Shown: positions 51,443-61,309, counted from the first letter of the stretch. The stretch is DNA of 64,000 nucleotides from JBEVJK01 sp040510195 (GCA_040510195.1 JBEVJK010000107.1:26283-90282), one strand, 5' to 3'. Made by a program: numbers and translations. Notes: generated by a model from the letters alone, not told the origin.

Positions 51443-51785
51443 TCGTCCTGCGCCCGCCGTGGACGCAACCCGCTCCTTCGAGCGCTCGCCTTCCTGCAAC
51501 CTATTCGAGAAGATTCCGCCCGGCCGGTACGCCTTGCGCACCGACTGTTCCGAAGCGGTAGTTTTCTTCGTGTATTCTTTCCACAGTGTTGCTCCGGTGG
51601 GGAGTCTCTCCTAGGCTTCGTTTGCCGAGGAGGGTCTGCACTCAAAGAAGAACCTCCAGCTCTTCCTCGCAAGTAAAGTACTCGCCCCTTTTTCCAGCAT
51701 TTTTGCTGTGAAGGCTCGACGCCTTCACAGGCAGCACTTTTGCGCGCCGGTATAAGACTTTGATTGATAAAAGGGGATACTCGAA
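51443..51785. other. Leader region of the giant gene
   Basis: No gene is visible in these 343 bases. They contain the perfect inverted repeat at 51706-51730 and, just before the giant gene, an AGGGG ribosome-binding site nine bases from its ATG. The region is AT-richer than most of the window. Confidence 0.55.
51706..51730. repeat. Perfect 10-base inverted repeat in the giant gene's leader
   Basis: CTGTGAAGGC and GCCTTCACAG flank a five-base loop TCGAC. The RNA would form a very stable hairpin 55 bases before the start codon. Only a four-T run follows, so it is a poor terminator; an operator or mRNA-stabilising hairpin is more likely. Confidence 0.7.
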
Positions 51786-54700
51786 ATGGCGATTGCAGTT
51801 ACGAATGGGACGGTCGATCCGAACGATCTGAAGACCCTGCAGACTTTGCAATACGGGCGGCAAACGGCGCCCGAAATCATCACGCTGTTCACGAAAGCTG
51901 CGGCGGGAACCTTGCAGGCTGCCGATGTGATCGCCGCCGCGCCTTGGATCAATGCGCTCTGGCCCTACTACGACGCGCCTCTCGGGCCGCTTCTTGCCAA
52001 ATACATGCCGGCGGGCTCGACGCCCATCAACCTCGCCTTCTTCAAGGATATCGGTCAGCTGAATACCTTTCCCGATCTGGCGAGCCTCGTCGCGAAGAAG
52101 GCGCTTGATCCTAGCCTCGGAACCCTGTCGACGGCCGACATCCTCAACGCCAGTCGCGCCTATGCCAACGCGAAGCTGGACCGGTGGCGTTTGTCGATCG
52201 CCGACAAATACCTGACCGCTGCCGAGCGCAGCTATCTCACCGGCGTCTCAGTCTTCAATGCCACCGCCTCCGCCCAACTGGACGTGGCCCGAGGGCTCAA
52301 CGAATACAACGAGGACATCCGCATCCGTAAGCTCTACGGCAGCGCCGCGTTCGGCGACAGCGTGACCGTGGCGCTCGATGCGACGTTCGCGTCGGCGGGC
52401 CAGGATGAGAAGAATCTGCTGACGGCCGCCATCGCGACAGCGGTCGCGACGGCTCAAACAGGCACGAAGACTTGGCCGGGCGCCTATGCCAATCTTGCAC
52501 TTGCCAAGATGGCGGATCTCGTCCAGGTGCAGGTCGGAACGGTAGCGGCCGCATACGACGCCTTCGTCGCCGGGCTCACCCAGCAGGCAGTGCAGCTTGT
52601 GGCCGCCCAGCCCACGCTGACCCGGGATCAACTCGCCGCGCGCCTCGTCGCCAATTCTGCAAAGTCGGGCCTGAACGGCAGTGTGCAGGGCGACCTCCTC
52701 AATGCCTCCATCAAGAGCACCGCGGTCGGCAGGCTGCTTGTCGAGACGATCTTCCGCGCCGACCGCAGCACCATCGATCCTGCCACCATCTCGGCCGCTT
52801 CGACGGCGCTGGTGGCGCTCCGGAACGACGTGCAGATCCAGGGAATGCTGCAGAAATACGTCGCCAATCCAGCCATCGCCTTCACGCCTGCCTTCTACCA
52901 GGACGTCGCAAGCACCGATGCCCTTAGCCCGGCTCTGGCGGCACTCATGTTCGAGAAGGCGATTGCCGGCATGCTTCAACCAGCCGACCTCCTTGCCGCG
53001 GCGCTCGAGATCGGCAAGCTCGACGTCACGCGCCTCGCCGCCGTCATGCCCTTTCTGACCAAATACTTCGTCGGCACCCCGCTGGCGTCGGTCCCCTTCA
53101 GCCAGGACATCGTGCTGGCCGCCACCCATGTGGGGCCGGCCATGGCGGCTCTGCTGACCAAGGCTGCAAGCCAACCGAAGGACAGCCTTGCACGGGCCGA
53201 CATCCTCGCCGCCCTCGACGAACTCAAGTCGGTGCCGGCCAGCGATGCCGCCTCGGCCCTCTTCGCCACGTATGTCGGCGGTCTCCTACCGGTGACCAAC
53301 GGCTTCATGAACGATGTCGCTCTGGCCAAGGCCGCCGCGCCGGCGTTCGGCGCCCTTCTCGCCGACCTCGTGGGCCGCCAGGCGCTGCCTGCCGGCAGCG
53401 GGCTCATGATTTCCGACGCACTGGCCGCGATCGCCGCTCTCGGCGGGACCAACGCGTCCGTCACCTCGCTGGCCAACCGGTTTCTGGGAATGCGCGTCGG
53501 CACGGCTCTCGCCGGCGGGAAGGGGAAGGACCTGGCCGCCGCCCACAAGGTTGTCACCGCGACGCTGACCGCCGGAAGCGACGCAAACGCCGGCTTTCAC
53601 CTCACGGTCGTCAACGCGCTCGCCGCGGCGCTGACGGATGGCATGCCCTTCCTGGTGGGCCTGGCGGGGGTCGCCCCGAGCTCGCAAAAGGACAAAGCCT
53701 ATACCGGCCTCGTCGCGCAGATGAAGACGGCGATCGCCGCCGCCCCGACCGGCCAGGATCCCACGACGTTCTACGCATCGCTTCTCGTCCGGGAGGCGTC
53801 GCAATTCGGGCCGTCCCTCGACATCGGCCAGTGCCTGCCGACCATCGCGGGTGCCTTGCAAGGGCTCCGCTACACCGCGCCCGGTGCCGTGTATACCGCG
53901 ACGATTTCGCGCTTCAGCGCTGTCCTGACGGTGCTGCAGAGCGCCCTCGACACCGGCAATGGCCTCGCTTCGCTCACCGGGGCCGACATCCAGAGCCTCA
54001 TGCAGGCATTCCGCGACATCGCCACGGTCGTCGGCCCTCCCGGCTCCTTGTCGGACATCTCTGTCCAGAACGCCAAGGCCGTAGCCGCCGCGCTCGGTCC
54101 CAAGCTCTTCGGCAGCGCCCTTTACGGACTGATCACCGGCAGCGACGGTGCGGCGTTTCTGTCCAACGCGGCAGCCTCGCCCTTCCTCGTCGCAGCGAAC
54201 GCGCCGGCCGCCCTCTACCAGCTCAACGCGGTCGCAGCGGCGATGAAGGGCAAGACGACCGGGCCGAACCACATGCTGGAAATGGCCGTAGCCGAGTTGG
54301 CCTCGAGCCAGGGGCGCTCGGACGAGAACGTCGAGATGTCGCTGGATTTCTTCGGCAAGCGGCTCGCCGAGATGCGGACGCCGAGCGGGACGACGCCCAC
54401 CGCCGCCGACCTGCTGGGGGCGACCGCCGCCGATGCGCGGCGCGCGGCGCTCTTCAAGCGCATCATCGAAGCCGGAGTCCCCAGCGAGGCGTTCCTGGGG
54501 GAGGTCAATGGTGAGATCGCCGACCTGCTGCAGCTCGAGGCCAACGGAGCGGCGTACAAAGGGGCCACGGCTCGGGCGCTTTATGGCCAGTCGCTGATGG
54601 CCCGGCTCGGCCTCGGCCTCGAGGCGACGATGCTGCCGCAGAGCGTTGTCGACGATCTCGCGGCGGCCTACGCGTATGCTCGGGGACTCACCGATGACGA

Positions 54701-57700
54701 AGTCACCAAGGTCAATCTCTACCTGTTCTACAAGAATCACCCCTTGCCGGCCGCCTATGATGGCACGCCGCCTGCGCGTCCGGCGACCCTCAGCGACAAG
54801 ACGGAGAAGATCGTCGCGCAGCTCTTCGGGGGCAATCTGGAGCGACTGAGAACAAAACAGGCGGGCGAGGTCGTCACGGCACTGAAGGACTATCGGAAGG
54901 CTCTGTCCAGCGGCCAGACTCGGCTCAAGGGCGAACAGGCCTTCGGCAGCCTTTACGCCGGGCTCGCCGTGATGGTCGCCGGATCGGGCGCCTCCCAGGC
55001 GGAAGGCGACGTCCAGAACCTGCTGATCCTCCAGGCTTTCGCCTACCTCGCCGCCAGCCTGCAGCTTCCCGTCAATCGCATCGCGACCGTGTACCAGAGC
55101 TTCAACGCGGCTGTGGCAACGGGTCGAACGGCCTACAACGAGGCGTTGGCTGCAGCGCAGAGAGAGTGGGCCAATTGGGGCGGTGCGGTTCCGGTACCAT
55201 TCCTGAACACTTCCGACAGGCCGCCGTCTTTCACCTCGATGTTGATGAACGACTTCAGCGCGCTTTTTCCCAAGCTGACGACCAAGACGAGCCTCGCGGA
55301 AGTGGCCGACCTCAATCGCGGGCGCCGGCTCGGGATCGAAACCGCGCTCGCAGGCTTCGACATGAAGGCGGCGCATGCACTGGCCGCCGAGGGTTCGAAC
55401 AAGCTGCTGACGGGCCAGAATCTCTCGAAGAGCATCGGCCGGAACGGCATTTTCGTGATTGCCGACCTGCTGTCGCTGGCAGGAAGCATCTACAACCTGA
55501 TCATCGACCAGAAAAATGGCGTCGACGGCGGAAAGATTGCCGTGGACGTGGTCGGCGGCGTCCTTCCCAACGCCCTGTGGCTCACCGCCGACGTGCTCGA
55601 CACTTTCGCGAGCGGCACGAAGGTGCTGCGCGCCGTCATGGGCATGGCGGTCGCGGGCATCGTCATTTCGGTCGGGACCTCGACCTATCAGATCTACGCA
55701 GCGGTCAAGAAATTCGAAACCGACCGCGACAGCGTGAGCAACCAGGCGAACGTGGCTCAGTCGGTCATCAACACGGTGCTGGCCCTCGCGACGCTGGCGA
55801 CCATGGTGGCTGCTCCGCCGGTTGGCATCATCATGGGCGCGCTCTCCGCCATCCTTCCAAATTTCGGGGCTGCGGCGGCCTCGATCGACTACATGAAGAA
55901 GGGCCAGGAGCTGGCCGCGAAGGGCCTCTCGCACGACGCGGAGATCGCCTACGCCTATCAGCAAAGCGCCGGACTGGATGCCTTGAGCATCCTCGGGTGG
56001 TTGGCCCGTCTGGGCGGCGCCGATCCGCTCGGCGGGCAGGCCAGGCTGGTGAATGCCGATCCGGCCTACTATGGGGACGCGACGCTGGAACGGCTTCACT
56101 GGGGCTTGGTGGGCAATGTCGAGGCGAACGGGCGAAGCGCGCTGGTCAACTCGCTGCTGGACAGCATGGGAAGCCAATTCACGCGGATCCGCTATCTTCT
56201 CGGCAGCTCCGACATGTTCACCTACTTCGCGAACGACACCGTGTTCACCAATTCGCTCTACAGCGTGCTGGTGAGCAAGGCGACCGACGGGCGCGTCTCC
56301 GTGGCCGACGTCGGCACCAGCTCCGGCCGACTGACGCAGTCGCAGGCGACCAACGGGGCCGTCTCGTTCACGGCCGCCGACTTCGCCCGCACGCCGACCG
56401 CCGGCGGCCCCGAAGCGGTTCCGTCGGAGCTGGTGCTGATCGACAGAGGCAGCGGCTATCTCGGGACGATGAAGGTGGAGGTCGCGTCAGACGGGAAGCG
56501 CCGGGTCTACAACGTGCTTGCCGGCAACGTCGCGCTGACCGGCAAAGACAATGGCGATTCCTTCGTCGTCTCGGGTTCGAGGGACATCACCATCAAGATC
56601 GCCGCCAAAGAAGCGCCCTACACCGACCATGTCTTCATCAGGCCGCCGGACGCCAATGATGCCTCCAAAGGCGTGGCGATCCAGCTTGACAACTACGTCA
56701 ACATCGCAGCCGTCCACGGCACGCCGGGCGCCGACACGGTCACCGGTGCTGCCAAGGGCCAGTTCTACGACTCAAGAGGCGGCGGCGACATCATCGTGAT
56801 GTCTGGCGACGAAAGTCGCGTGAACGTCGCAGACTCTGACTATGCCGAGGTGACCCTCACGGGGCGGGAAGCCGTCGTCTACGGAAACGGCGGCTCGAGG
56901 ATCGCCATGAAGGGTGCGGACGGCTTCGTCGCCATCGACTTCAACCGCGCCAACGCCTTTGGCGGCGTGCTGCAGGGGTCGTCCGACGATGCGCTCAAGG
57001 TCTCGGCGGCCGAAGGCACGAAAATCCAGCTGATCTCGACTGGCGCGGCGGTCTACCTCGGCTCCCAGTACCGCGACCGCGCGGGCTTGGTCTCGTTCGT
57101 CTATGCGACCGTCACGAGCCTGCCTTCGACATCGGATGGATGGTTCGGCACCTATATCAGCGATGGGAAGAACACCAACCAAGTCACCCTGACCGGCCAC
57201 ACCTTCAAGGCCTTCTCCTTTGGCGCGGGCGACGAAACCCTCTCGCTCACCAATGCAGGCGAAATCTTCGCGGCGATGGGCGACGGGGCGAGTTCCGTTC
57301 GGCTCGCCGGAGACACTGCTGCGACTTTGACCACGGGGATGAAGAGCAGCTTCACCCTCACCCTCGAGCAGACGGCGGGCTTCACCGGCTATCTGCAGGG
57401 GACCGGCTCGGTGAACATCAGTGGCATCGGGTCGGACAACAGATTCCTGGTCGGCGGCGGCGGCGTGGTATCGATCTCGGCCAATCAGGGACAGGCTCTC
57501 TACGTCGAACTGGCGGACGCCGAGGGCAACGGGGCATTGGGCGGCGTCGTCAACCTGAGCGACGCCAAACGCGGCATGGGCGCTGCCGTCACCATCAACC
57601 TGCAGGAGGTGGAAAGCGATCGTGTCACCGTGCGCCAAATGGAGGACGCCTCGGGCAAGGTGTTGCAGATCCAGACCTGGAAGAGCGATCCGTCGGGACT

Positions 57701-57968
57701 GGCCCTGCAGACGCCCACCTCGCTCAACCTGGTCGAGACGGTGAACTATCGCGGCACCGAGGGCCTCGACAACGCCTATCTCGCCTGGACGGACGCCTCG
57801 GACGGCCTGCAAACCGTGGTCTCGCTGGCGAGCCTCGTACAATCGCTCGCCGCGTTCGGCGTCGCCGGGGGCGGGGCAAAATTCGGGCATACCAGCTTCC
57901 TCGCCAACGATGTCGCCACCCTCCCCGACCTCGCCCTGGCGGCCGTCGTCGCGCAGACGGCAGCCTGA
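51786..57968 (+). CDS. Giant 2060-residue exported-type protein: helical repeats, hydrophobic core, beta-rich end
   Basis: No N-terminal signal peptide. Residues ~28-560 carry five degenerate helical repeats around 'KA..G.L..ADIL.A' (units near 37, 105, 391, 459 and 528) interleaved with 'L..KY......F..D'. A middle region is helical, then ~1218-1360 contains several strongly hydrophobic helices (FVIADLLSLAGSIYNLI, VMGMAVAGIVISVG, VINTVLALATLATMVAAPP). From ~1480 on it is beta-rich with Gly/Asp turns, including an RTX-like GTPGADTVTG. The end is short and hydrophobic (LALAAVVAQTAA), as in type I secretion substrates. It has almost no cysteine. Taken together it could be a secreted pore-forming or adhesin-like effector. 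No secretion apparatus genes are adjacent. Flanked by AraC and quorum-sensing genes. Confidence 0.8.
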   Translation: MAIAVTNGTVDPNDLKTLQTLQYGRQTAPEIITLFTKAAAGTLQAADVIAAAPWINALWPYYDAPLGPLLAKYMPAGSTPINLAFFKDIGQLNTFPDLASLVAKKALDPSLGTLSTADILNASRAYANAKLDRWRLSIADKYLTAAERSYLTGVSVFNATASAQLDVARGLNEYNEDIRIRKLYGSAAFGDSVTVALDATFASAGQDEKNLLTAAIATAVATAQTGTKTWPGAYANLALAKMADLVQVQVGTVAAAYDAFVAGLTQQAVQLVAAQPTLTRDQLAARLVANSAKSGLNGSVQGDLLNASIKSTAVGRLLVETIFRADRSTIDPATISAASTALVALRNDVQIQGMLQKYVANPAIAFTPAFYQDVASTDALSPALAALMFEKAIAGMLQPADLLAAALEIGKLDVTRLAAVMPFLTKYFVGTPLASVPFSQDIVLAATHVGPAMAALLTKAASQPKDSLARADILAALDELKSVPASDAASALFATYVGGLLPVTNGFMNDVALAKAAAPAFGALLADLVGRQALPAGSGLMISDALAAIAALGGTNASVTSLANRFLGMRVGTALAGGKGKDLAAAHKVVTATLTAGSDANAGFHLTVVNALAAALTDGMPFLVGLAGVAPSSQKDKAYTGLVAQMKTAIAAAPTGQDPTTFYASLLVREASQFGPSLDIGQCLPTIAGALQGLRYTAPGAVYTATISRFSAVLTVLQSALDTGNGLASLTGADIQSLMQAFRDIATVVGPPGSLSDISVQNAKAVAAALGPKLFGSALYGLITGSDGAAFLSNAAASPFLVAANAPAALYQLNAVAAAMKGKTTGPNHMLEMAVAELASSQGRSDENVEMSLDFFGKRLAEMRTPSGTTPTAADLLGATAADARRAALFKRIIEAGVPSEAFLGEVNGEIADLLQLEANGAAYKGATARALYGQSLMARLGLGLEATMLPQSVVDDLAAAYAYARGLTDDEVTKVNLYLFYKNHPLPAAYDGTPPARPATLSDKTEKIVAQLFGGNLERLRTKQAGEVVTALKDYRKALSSGQTRLKGEQAFGSLYAGLAVMVAGSGASQAEGDVQNLLILQAFAYLAASLQLPVNRIATVYQSFNAAVATGRTAYNEALAAAQREWANWGGAVPVPFLNTSDRPPSFTSMLMNDFSALFPKLTTKTSLAEVADLNRGRRLGIETALAGFDMKAAHALAAEGSNKLLTGQNLSKSIGRNGIFVIADLLSLAGSIYNLIIDQKNGVDGGKIAVDVVGGVLPNALWLTADVLDTFASGTKVLRAVMGMAVAGIVISVGTSTYQIYAAVKKFETDRDSVSNQANVAQSVINTVLALATLATMVAAPPVGIIMGALSAILPNFGAAAASIDYMKKGQELAAKGLSHDAEIAYAYQQSAGLDALSILGWLARLGGADPLGGQARLVNADPAYYGDATLERLHWGLVGNVEANGRSALVNSLLDSMGSQFTRIRYLLGSSDMFTYFANDTVFTNSLYSVLVSKATDGRVSVADVGTSSGRLTQSQATNGAVSFTAADFARTPTAGGPEAVPSELVLIDRGSGYLGTMKVEVASDGKRRVYNVLAGNVALTGKDNGDSFVVSGSRDITIKIAAKEAPYTDHVFIRPPDANDASKGVAIQLDNYVNIAAVHGTPGADTVTGAAKGQFYDSRGGGDIIVMSGDESRVNVADSDYAEVTLTGREAVVYGNGGSRIAMKGADGFVAIDFNRANAFGGVLQGSSDDALKVSAAEGTKIQLISTGAAVYLGSQYRDRAGLVSFVYATVTSLPSTSDGWFGTYISDGKNTNQVTLTGHTFKAFSFGAGDETLSLTNAGEIFAAMGDGASSVRLAGDTAATLTTGMKSSFTLTLEQTAGFTGYLQGTGSVNISGIGSDNRFLVGGGGVVSISANQGQALYVELADAEGNGALGGVVNLSDAKRGMGAAVTINLQEVESDRVTVRQMEDASGKVLQIQTWKSDPSGLALQTPTSLNLVETVNYRGTEGLDNAYLAWTDASDGLQTVVSLASLVQSLAAFGVAGGGAKFGHTSFLANDVATLPDLALAAVVAQTAA

Positions 57969-58053
57969 TCCCGTCGGTCGTTGCCTTCGGGCCCGGTTGC
58001 GTCGAAACTGGGCCTGAAGGAAGAGGGAGGCAGGGGCGATCGTCGGCGAGATC

Positions 58054-58575
58054 TTGAGCGTCCTGCACGAGGCGGGGCATTTCCTGGAGCCCGCCATCCG
58101 GCACTACGGATTGCCGGCTCTCTTCGTCATCATCTATCTGGAATCGCTCGGCGCGCCGGTGCCCGGGGAGAGCGCGCTGGTCGCCGCGTCGCTGTTGGCG
58201 GCGAACGGCGAGTTTTCGGTCGCGGCGCTGGTCGCGGTGGTGTGGGCGGCGGCCGTGCTCGGCGACAGCACCGGCTACGCCATCGGTCGCTTCGGCGGCC
58301 GGCCGCTGCTGGCCCGTTACGGCTGGATCGTCAAGCTCACCCCGGAGCGGCTGGCCCAATTGGAGGCACTGTTCCGCCGGCGCGGCCCGCTGATCGTCGT
58401 TTCTGCCCGCTTCGTGGTCGTGCTGAGGCAGCTCAACGGCATCGTCGCGGGCAGCATGGGCATGCCCTGGCTGCGGTTCCTGGCGGCCAACATGGTGGGC
58501 GGCGCGCTCTGGTCGCTTCTGTGGGGCCTCGGCCCTTATTTGCTCGGCGACTGGTTCGGCCTCAAGCACGGTTAG
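58054..58575 (+). CDS. DedA-family membrane protein
   Basis: 173 residues from a TTG start with no alternative ATG or GTG in frame. The early LFVIIYLESLGAPVPGESALVAASLLAA, and the later GDSTGYAIGRFGGRPLL and ARFVVVLRQLNGIVAGSMGM, match DedA (SNARE-associated PF09335). The family is involved in envelope lipid scrambling or recycling. About four or five membrane segments. It follows the giant gene by 85 bases, so co-transcription is possible. Confidence 0.88.
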   Translation: MSVLHEAGHFLEPAIRHYGLPALFVIIYLESLGAPVPGESALVAASLLAANGEFSVAALVAVVWAAAVLGDSTGYAIGRFGGRPLLARYGWIVKLTPERLAQLEALFRRRGPLIVVSARFVVVLRQLNGIVAGSMGMPWLRFLAANMVGGALWSLLWGLGPYLLGDWFGLKHG

Positions 58576-58824
58576 GGCGGTTTCGGCGTCCCGCGCCGTT
58601 CTTCTTTCGCTGCTGCCTCGGCCGAAAGCGGTAGGTTGGCCCTCGGCTCATCCGGAAGGGCGAGCGCAGAACTCGCCCCTCCTCCATATTCGGGTGGTCC
58701 CCGGTCGGAACCAGCCTGCCTAGGGTCGGCGTTGTGCTGTCGGCCCAGACTCGCGGGCCGGGGGCGCAGTCGGCATTTCGGGTCGACTCGCCGGGGTCCG
58801 CAGTCGAGCGGATGGGGTTGGGAC

Positions 58825-60063
58825 ATGCAGGCACGATATCTAACCGGCGAAAAGAACGGTGTGCTCCGGCGCGCGGCGCCTCTCCTTCTGGCGCTCGCTT
58901 TCGCCAGCCTGGTGTTCCTGGCTCATCCGGCTCTTTCCGACGAGCCGAGCGGCCCGCTCAAGGCCGACGACACAGTCGAGCTGCGCGTCACCGGCTGGAC
59001 AGCCCTCAAGGGCGGCGTCGCAGAGGCGTCGGTTCTCAACGACGACTTCACCATCGCGCATTCGGGTTCACTGGAGCTGCCCTTCATCGGCAGCGTCGCG
59101 GCCGCCGGGCTGAGCCCGGAAGAGCTGGCGCGGCAGATTACAGACCGGCTGCAGGCCCGTAGCGGCCTGAAGGAGCGGCCGATCACCACCATTCAACTGA
59201 GCCGCAAGTCCAAGCCGCTCGCGCCGGCCAAGCAAGTGGCCCGCGACGCGTCCAAGGCGAGCTCGCCGGCCGCCCCCCCCTCGGACCAGGCGATCGCGCT
59301 GAACCGCGAGCGGGCCCGCGCCGACGCGCTGAAGCGCGAGCTCGACGCCGCTCACCTGGATGCAAGCCAGGCCCGCAAGGAGGCGGAGGCAGCCCGGACC
59401 GCCGCCCGGGACTCGGCAAAGAACGCCGAGCAAGGGGCAGCCGGCGACCGTATGCGGCAGACCGAGCTCTCCGGACAGCTCGAGACGGCAAGGCGCGAGC
59501 TCGAGGCGTCCAAGGTCCGCCTTCAACAGGAGGTTCGCACGGCGGCCCAGGTGAAGGGCGCGGCCAACGCGCTGGCCGCAGACGCGCAGGAGGCGGCGGC
59601 CCGGGCGCAGGACAACGTCGCGCGGCTCGAGGAAGCCCTGCAGACGGTGCGTCGCGAAACCGCAGCGGCGCTGAAAAGCCGGAAGGCCGAAGCAGAAGCC
59701 CGCGAAGGCGGACTGCGCCAGGAACTCGCCGCAATCCGCATCGAGCGCGACGCAGCGCTCAACGCGGTCGCCAGGGCCACGGAGTCGGGTCGCGCGGCGA
59801 AGCGGGCGCTGGAAGAGGCGCGCGCCAACAACGAGGCGCTGGCCCGCGAGCTGGCGGAGATTCGCGCCGCGCCGCCGGTGACCGCTGCCGTGCCCATCCC
59901 GACGCCGACGCCAAAAGAGGCGCGTCCGGCCCGCTCCACCACGAAGCGACGGCCCCCGGTCCGCGAAGCCCAGGCAGCACCGCGGCCCAAATCTCGGCTC
60001 GCCCGGTGGACGACGATCGTGCTTCCAGATGCGCTGCTGCCGACGCAGCCGCCCGCTCCATGA
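58825..60063 (+). CDS. Polysaccharide-export-domain protein with long coiled coil
   Basis: 412 residues. A signal peptide (LRRAAPLLLALAFASLVFLAH, cut near ALSDE) is followed by a polysaccharide biosynthesis/export domain (about 45-125: GPLKADDTVELRVTGW and GSLELPFIGSVAAAGLSPEELARQITDRL). Then comes a very long Ala/Arg/Glu-rich coiled coil (about 155-370) and a Pro/Arg-rich tail. Wza-type export proteins normally carry the export domain and SLBB repeats; this one has a coiled coil instead, so it is probably a periplasmic or envelope scaffold, not a channel. The start at 58825 has only a weak ribosome-binding site. Its last codons are ten bases from the next start. Confidence 0.75.
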   Translation: MQARYLTGEKNGVLRRAAPLLLALAFASLVFLAHPALSDEPSGPLKADDTVELRVTGWTALKGGVAEASVLNDDFTIAHSGSLELPFIGSVAAAGLSPEELARQITDRLQARSGLKERPITTIQLSRKSKPLAPAKQVARDASKASSPAAPPSDQAIALNRERARADALKRELDAAHLDASQARKEAEAARTAARDSAKNAEQGAAGDRMRQTELSGQLETARRELEASKVRLQQEVRTAAQVKGAANALAADAQEAAARAQDNVARLEEALQTVRRETAAALKSRKAEAEAREGGLRQELAAIRIERDAALNAVARATESGRAAKRALEEARANNEALARELAEIRAAPPVTAAVPIPTPTPKEARPARSTTKRRPPVREAQAAPRPKSRLARWTTIVLPDALLPTQPPAP

Positions 60064-60073
60064 GGAATTGCGC

Positions 60074-60925
60074 ATGACGCCATCCGTTCAGATATCGAAA
60101 AGCCTGCCGGGTTCGACCGGCATCCTTCTCGCTGCGGCTTTCTTCGCCGCCATGTCGGCGACGCCGGCCTTCCCGCTCGACGTCGGGCTCGGCGCCAAGG
60201 CCGGCGGACTCGGCGTCGGCGCGGGGGTCGGGCTGGGTCGCCAGGGCGCTTCCGTGGGGCTCGGGGCCGATGTGGGCGACACCGCAGGCGCGGATGCCGG
60301 CGCCTCGGTCGGACGCAGCGGCGCCGGCCTGGGCGCAGGCGCCAGCCTCGGCGGCACCAGCGTCGGGACTTCCGCAGCTATCGGTTCGCCGGCCGGTGGC
60401 GGGAGCCCCGATGGCGGCAGCAACTCCGGCAGCGGCAAGACGGCCGGCGGCCAGGGAGCCAAGGGAACCGGCGGCGCAGGCACGTCCTCGTCGCCCCGCA
60501 GCCATGACAATGGCGGCAACGCCCAACCATCGGCCGCTCCTCAGCCGGGCTTCCTCGGATTTTCGGCGATGACCAACCGCATCAGGCCGGCAACGGCCGG
60601 CCTGGTGAGCCTGCCGAGCGCGCTGAGGCCGATCCGCCGGGGCGGACTGAGGCTTCCCAATGCCGTGCCGCCGCTCGCGGCCGTGCTTGGCACGCCGCGC
60701 AACGTGGTGCGCTCCTGCCGTCTGGCAATCGCTGCGGCCGCCCAACCGCTTGGTTCGGTGCGAGTCGAGGCCATCAGCGCCGGCCGGCCGCGCAAACGGG
60801 AGGGCGGGCTTTCGGCGCCGATCTTCGTGCGCATTCACTATGCGCAGCAGACCGGGATCGAGATCCGCCAGGCGCGCGTGGATTGTCATATCGATGACGG
60901 AGGTCGCGTGCTGACCGTCATCTAG
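60074..60925 (+). CDS. Glycine-rich secreted protein
   Basis: 283 residues. A signal peptide (ILLAAAFFAAMSATPAFP) precedes a ~110-residue Gly/Ala/Ser-rich segment made of repeated G-L-G-A/G-V-G-A units (for example GLGVGAGVGLGRQG and GAGLGAGASLGG). A more ordinary C-terminal ~110 residues follows with two cysteines (SCRLAI, VDCHID). It lies ten bases behind the coiled-coil export-domain protein and AGGA is placed for its ATG, so the two are co-translated. The low-complexity part suggests an extended surface or envelope component. No function assigned. Confidence 0.75.
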   Translation: MTPSVQISKSLPGSTGILLAAAFFAAMSATPAFPLDVGLGAKAGGLGVGAGVGLGRQGASVGLGADVGDTAGADAGASVGRSGAGLGAGASLGGTSVGTSAAIGSPAGGGSPDGGSNSGSGKTAGGQGAKGTGGAGTSSSPRSHDNGGNAQPSAAPQPGFLGFSAMTNRIRPATAGLVSLPSALRPIRRGGLRLPNAVPPLAAVLGTPRNVVRSCRLAIAAAAQPLGSVRVEAISAGRPRKREGGLSAPIFVRIHYAQQTGIEIRQARVDCHIDDGGRVLTVI

Positions 60926-60961
60926 CAGCGTTGCTTCGCAATTGCGGGCGGCAGGCGGTCT

Positions 60962-61037
<76 letters not shown>

Positions 61038-61218
61038 CTGCGGCGGGAGATTTAGGCGCTCGAGCAGGGCTTCGCAAGCGGAAAGACCGACCGTTCACCC
61101 GGATTGGCGACGCCAGAATTGGCGACCCTCGCCGAGCCCGTTGGAGCTTGACACTCGTGGGCTGAAAACGTATTCACCGCGCATCGACGCTGCTCCTTCA
61201 AAGGCAAATGTCGACGCG

Positions 61219-61295
61219 CGCGGGTGTAGCTCAGTCGGTTAGAGTGCCGGCCTGTCACGCCGGAGGTCGCGGGTTCGAGCCCCGTCACTCGCGCC
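61219..61295 (+). tRNA. tRNA-Asp (anticodon GUC)
   Basis: The 77-base gene has acceptor arms GCGGGTG and CACTCGC (one G-U pair), anticodon stem CCGGC/GCCGG around CTGTCAC (anticodon GTC at 61253-61255), T-arm GGTTCGAGCCC, and an encoded CCA at 61293-61295. Its 3' end is a likely attachment site: a degenerate integrase gene lies immediately downstream. Confidence 0.96.
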
Positions 61296-61309
61296 ACCCT
61301 TTCCAAGGC

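Noticed and set aside
51706..51750. The inverted repeat before the giant gene as an intrinsic terminator
   Set aside because: Only four Ts follow after several other bases. The stem is good but the U-run is inadequate.
53286..56177. A 963-codon reverse-strand frame inside the giant gene
   Set aside because: It mirrors the giant gene's codons, has no start context and no recognisable domain, while the forward frame has clear repeats.
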